Below are positions 6,344 through 8,235 of a DNA stretch of 8,235 bases, in pieces. A program made the position numbers and the translations under genes. Position 1 is the first letter of the stretch. Each line of letters starts with the position of its first letter. The stretch lies in assembly GCA_937967705.1 (NCBI GenBank), contig CALCJG010000472.1, positions 1-8,235 on the forward strand, read 5' to 3'. A model generated the notes under the pieces. That model had not been told where the DNA came from, searched no databases, and saw nothing but the letters and a program-made list of their open reading frames with translations. This DNA comes from an uncultured Spirochaetia bacterium (GTDB taxonomy: Bacteria > Spirochaetota > UBA4802 > JAGODF01).

Positions 6344-7080
6344 TGCCCCGTTTTTTCCCTAAAGAAGCGGATATTGACGGCCGAATCTGTTCCCTCCGGG
6401 GGGATGACTTTCATCACCTCGTACATGTCCGGCGGGTTAAAGTCGGGGATCGTTTGAGTATGAAACTTCCGGACGGGTCCGTGGCCCGGGGAAGGGTGCT
6501 GGAGGTGTCCCGGGAAATGGTGATTGCGGAAATCATTGACAAATACGATGGGTGTCGTACACCTGTTCCTGTTACACTGGGGCTGGCTGTTCTCAAGGGC
6601 AAAAAAATGGATCTGGCCATTCAGAAGTCTGTCGAGGTCGGAGTGTCCAGAATCGTACCCCTGCTTACCGAAAGGACTGTTCCCGTCATCGATGACAAGG
6701 AGGATCGGAAAGGGGATCGATGGGCGCGTATAGCCCTGGAAGCGGCCAAGCAGTCCCTGCGTTGTGATCTCCCTTCGGTAGAGCGTGTGCGGGATTATAG
6801 GGATTTTCTAACCGCTGCAGGGGAGGAACCGAAGATTCTGGCCCACCCCTCGGAGAATTCCCTCCAACTGCGGGATTACCTGAGAGGAGTGGATTCAGCC
6901 GGTGAAATATTTCTCCTCATCGGTCCGGAAGGGGGGTTTTCTCCCGGGGAGATCGCCGAGGCGAGGAGGCACGGCTGGACGGATCTGAACTTCGGGATTA
7001 CCCAGATGCGTGCGGAAACGGCGGCCATCGTTCTTCCCGCCATCCTTTTATATGAATGGAGTTGCAGGAATGAAGATTAA
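6343..7080 (+). CDS. rsmE: 16S rRNA (uracil-1498-N3)-methyltransferase RsmE
   Basis: This 245-residue protein has the usual RsmE length and order. An N-terminal PUA-like RNA-binding part (about 1-70, with HHLVHVRRVKVGD) precedes a SPOUT knot methyltransferase domain. Visible signatures are LKGKKMDLAIQKSVEVGV with IVPLLTERTV, then W127 followed by EAAKQSLR (133-140). The SAM-binding knot LIGPEGGFS lies at about 192-200, and MRAETAA at 222-228. RsmE uses S-adenosylmethionine to methylate N3 of U1498 in the small-subunit decoding region. The stretch before RAETA reads FGITQM where most relatives have LG-x-R-I/V-L, a departure in an otherwise standard protein. The gene overlaps the LolA-like stop by one base, and its end overlaps thiS by 11 bases. 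Confidence 0.93.
   Translation: MPRFFPKEADIDGRICSLRGDDFHHLVHVRRVKVGDRLSMKLPDGSVARGRVLEVSREMVIAEIIDKYDGCRTPVPVTLGLAVLKGKKMDLAIQKSVEVGVSRIVPLLTERTVPVIDDKEDRKGDRWARIALEAAKQSLRCDLPSVERVRDYRDFLTAAGEEPKILAHPSENSLQLRDYLRGVDSAGEIFLLIGPEGGFSPGEIAEARRHGWTDLNFGITQMRAETAAIVLPAILLYEWSCRNED
7058..7061 (+). promoter_or_regulatory. Ribosome site that sets the thiS start
   Basis: GGAG lies eight bases before the ATG at 7070, inside the end of rsmE. Although the frame stays open upstream to an ATG at 7010, only the 7070 start begins with the strand expected of ThiS (MKIKVNGNEI), and it has this ribosome site. Confidence 0.55.
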
Positions 7081-7267
7081 AGTGAACGGCAATGAAATAG
7101 TATTCTATAAAAAAACCCTTCAGGATCTGGTGGAGCAGTATAAGCTACAGCCAACCAAGATCGTGATCGAGAAGAACGGGGAAGTCGTTCACCGGGACCG
7201 GTTCAAGGAGGAAATCCTGCAGGAGGGTGACACCCTCGAGATCGTACGCTTTGTCGGCGGCGGTTGA
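7070..7267 (+). CDS. thiS: Sulfur carrier protein ThiS
   Basis: This 65-residue ubiquitin-fold protein begins MKIKVNGNEI and ends VRFVGGG, the diglycine tail whose C-terminal glycine is adenylated by ThiF and then converted to a thiocarboxylate. ThiS donates sulfur to ThiG for the thiazole ring of thiamin in the cytoplasm. The length matches the family (about 65 residues). The ATG at 7070 is preferred over the upstream in-frame ATG at 7010, which would add 20 residues unlike any ThiS. The start overlaps rsmE by 11 bases. The stop is nine bases from, and in frame with, the ThiD2-ThiE gene. No thiF, thiG or thiH lies in the window. Confidence 0.9.
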   Translation: MKIKVNGNEIVFYKKTLQDLVEQYKLQPTKIVIEKNGEVVHRDRFKEEILQEGDTLEIVRFVGGG

Positions 7268-7276
7268 CGGCTCGGG

Positions 7277-8235
7277 ATGGACAGGTCGTTATACGGCGTC
7301 ATCGACGCCAGCGCCAACCGGGCAATGGAAGGCCTGCGGGTCTGTGAGAACACCCTCCGCTTCGTGCTCAAAGACGAGACCCACGCCCTGACTCTGAAAT
7401 CCCTCCGGCATCAACTGGCTGCCGCTCTCAAATGCTTTCCTGCCGAATCGCTCCTTGCGGGACGGGATGTCGAGGGCGATCCCATCAAATTCCATGATCT
7501 GCCATCGGAGAAGAAAACCCGCTCACTGCAGGAACTTCTCCGCAAAAATCTTCACAGAACAATGGAATCCCTCAGAACCCTGGAGGAATTCGTCAAGCTG
7601 CTCCTTCCTTCCGGGGATAACCCTTTCCAGGGTATCCGCTTTGCTCTCTACTCCCAGGAAAAGGAGCTTGTTACCCGGCTTAACCGCAGGGACAGGACCC
7701 AGCGACTGGAAGGGGCTCTCTACGTGATCCTGGATGAAACCTTCGTTCCGGACGGGGAATTTCTTCGGACGGCGGAGGCCATGCTTCGGGGGGGAGCAGC
7801 GGTGATACAGCTCCGCATGAAGAAGGCTTCCCGGGGCAGGGTGCTGGAGGAGGCCAGGCAACTGGCCCTACTCTGCAGGGAGTACGATGCTCTCTTCATC
7901 GTCAACGATTATCCTGACATCGCCGAGCTGGCGTGGGCCGACGGAGTGCACCTGGGGCAGGGGGACCTCCCCATCGGAGAGACCCGGCGTTTGCTCTCCC
8001 CGGGCCGGATCATAGGGATCTCGACTCATTCCCAGGAAGAGGCGGAACAGGCCCTGAAGGAGGGGCCCGATTATCTGGCGGTGGGTCCGGTCTGCGATAC
8101 CCGCACCAAGGCGGGGGAACTCATGCCGGGGATGGGATTTGATGCGGCCCGACGTCTTATTGCATCGATCCCGCTGCCGACGGTCTGCATCGGCGGCCTG
8201 GGACCGGAGAATCTCGGTGAGCTGATGGGTACGGG
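7277..8235 (+). CDS. thiE: ThiD2-ThiE fusion: HMP-P kinase domain plus thiamin-phosphate synthase (runs off the right edge)
   Basis: The frame gives 319 residues to the window edge, lacking only the last part of ThiE. Residues 1 to about 140 match the ThiD2 family: VIDASANRAMEGLRV (8-22), SLRHQL (42-47), AGRDVEGD (near 60-68) and MESLRTLEEFVK (96-107). ThiD2 is known as an alternative, monofunctional hydroxymethylpyrimidine-phosphate kinase often fused to or found beside ThiE. Residues from about 148 form the ThiE TIM barrel, which joins HMP-PP and thiazole phosphate to make thiamin phosphate. Its ligands are visible: QLRMK (178-182), Asn210-Asp211, ADGVHLGQ (Asp222), STHS (249-252), TRTK (275-278) and Gly306-Gly307. 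The ATG at 7277 has only a weak GGG upstream; an in-frame stop nine bases before it rules out a longer start. Translation is probably coupled to thiS. Confidence 0.9.
   Translation, partial: MDRSLYGVIDASANRAMEGLRVCENTLRFVLKDETHALTLKSLRHQLAAALKCFPAESLLAGRDVEGDPIKFHDLPSEKKTRSLQELLRKNLHRTMESLRTLEEFVKLLLPSGDNPFQGIRFALYSQEKELVTRLNRRDRTQRLEGALYVILDETFVPDGEFLRTAEAMLRGGAAVIQLRMKKASRGRVLEEARQLALLCREYDALFIVNDYPDIAELAWADGVHLGQGDLPIGETRRLLSPGRIIGISTHSQEEAEQALKEGPDYLAVGPVCDTRTKAGELMPGMGFDAARRLIASIPLPTVCIGGLGPENLGELMGT

Overview
The window is ordinary chromosomal DNA from a diderm (Gram-negative-type) bacterium. The main clue is an exported LolA-like protein, a fold used for lipoprotein handling between two membranes. 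The polytopic SpoIIE-type phosphatase with HAMP and TPR regions and the ThiD2-ThiE fusion would suit a spirochaete or a deltaproteobacterium-like lineage. That placement is a weak inference, because no marker gene here fixes the phylum. I see no mobile element, tRNA, rRNA, CRISPR array or TPP riboswitch.

Layout. Positions 750 to 1 (minus strand) hold the first 250 codons of an alkaline-phosphatase-superfamily phosphodiesterase that runs off the left edge. A 412-base AT-rich divergent region (751-1162) follows. It carries a leftward terminator-like hairpin, a pair of 12-mer direct repeats and a candidate rightward promoter. Rightward from 1163 there is a PPP-family metallophosphatase. It is followed, after 13 bases and a strong ribosome site, by an exported FGE/SUMF1-fold protein that lacks the catalytic cysteines.

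A 213-base gap (3030-3242) then contains two perfect DnaA-box 9-mers in an inverted repeat, placed just upstream of a good sigma-70-type promoter. That promoter drives a 739-residue protein: six membrane segments, HAMP, coiled coil, PP2C/SpoIIE phosphatase and four TPRs. Next comes an exported LolA-like protein (TTG start preferred).

The right end is a tightly packed set: rsmE (1-base overlap with the LolA-like gene), thiS (11-base overlap with rsmE) and a ThiD2-ThiE fusion cut by the right edge. thiS and the fusion are in the same reading frame, separated by one TGA codon and nine bases.

How the genes may work together. Two unrelated Ser/Thr-type phosphatases flank an exported FGE-fold protein, which suggests a phosphorylation-signalling neighbourhood. 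No kinase or anti-sigma partner is visible in the window. The right-hand genes are housekeeping: 16S rRNA modification, the thiamin sulfur carrier, and HMP-P phosphorylation with thiamin-phosphate synthesis. They appear to be co-transcribed with the LolA-like gene, and possibly with the phosphatase.
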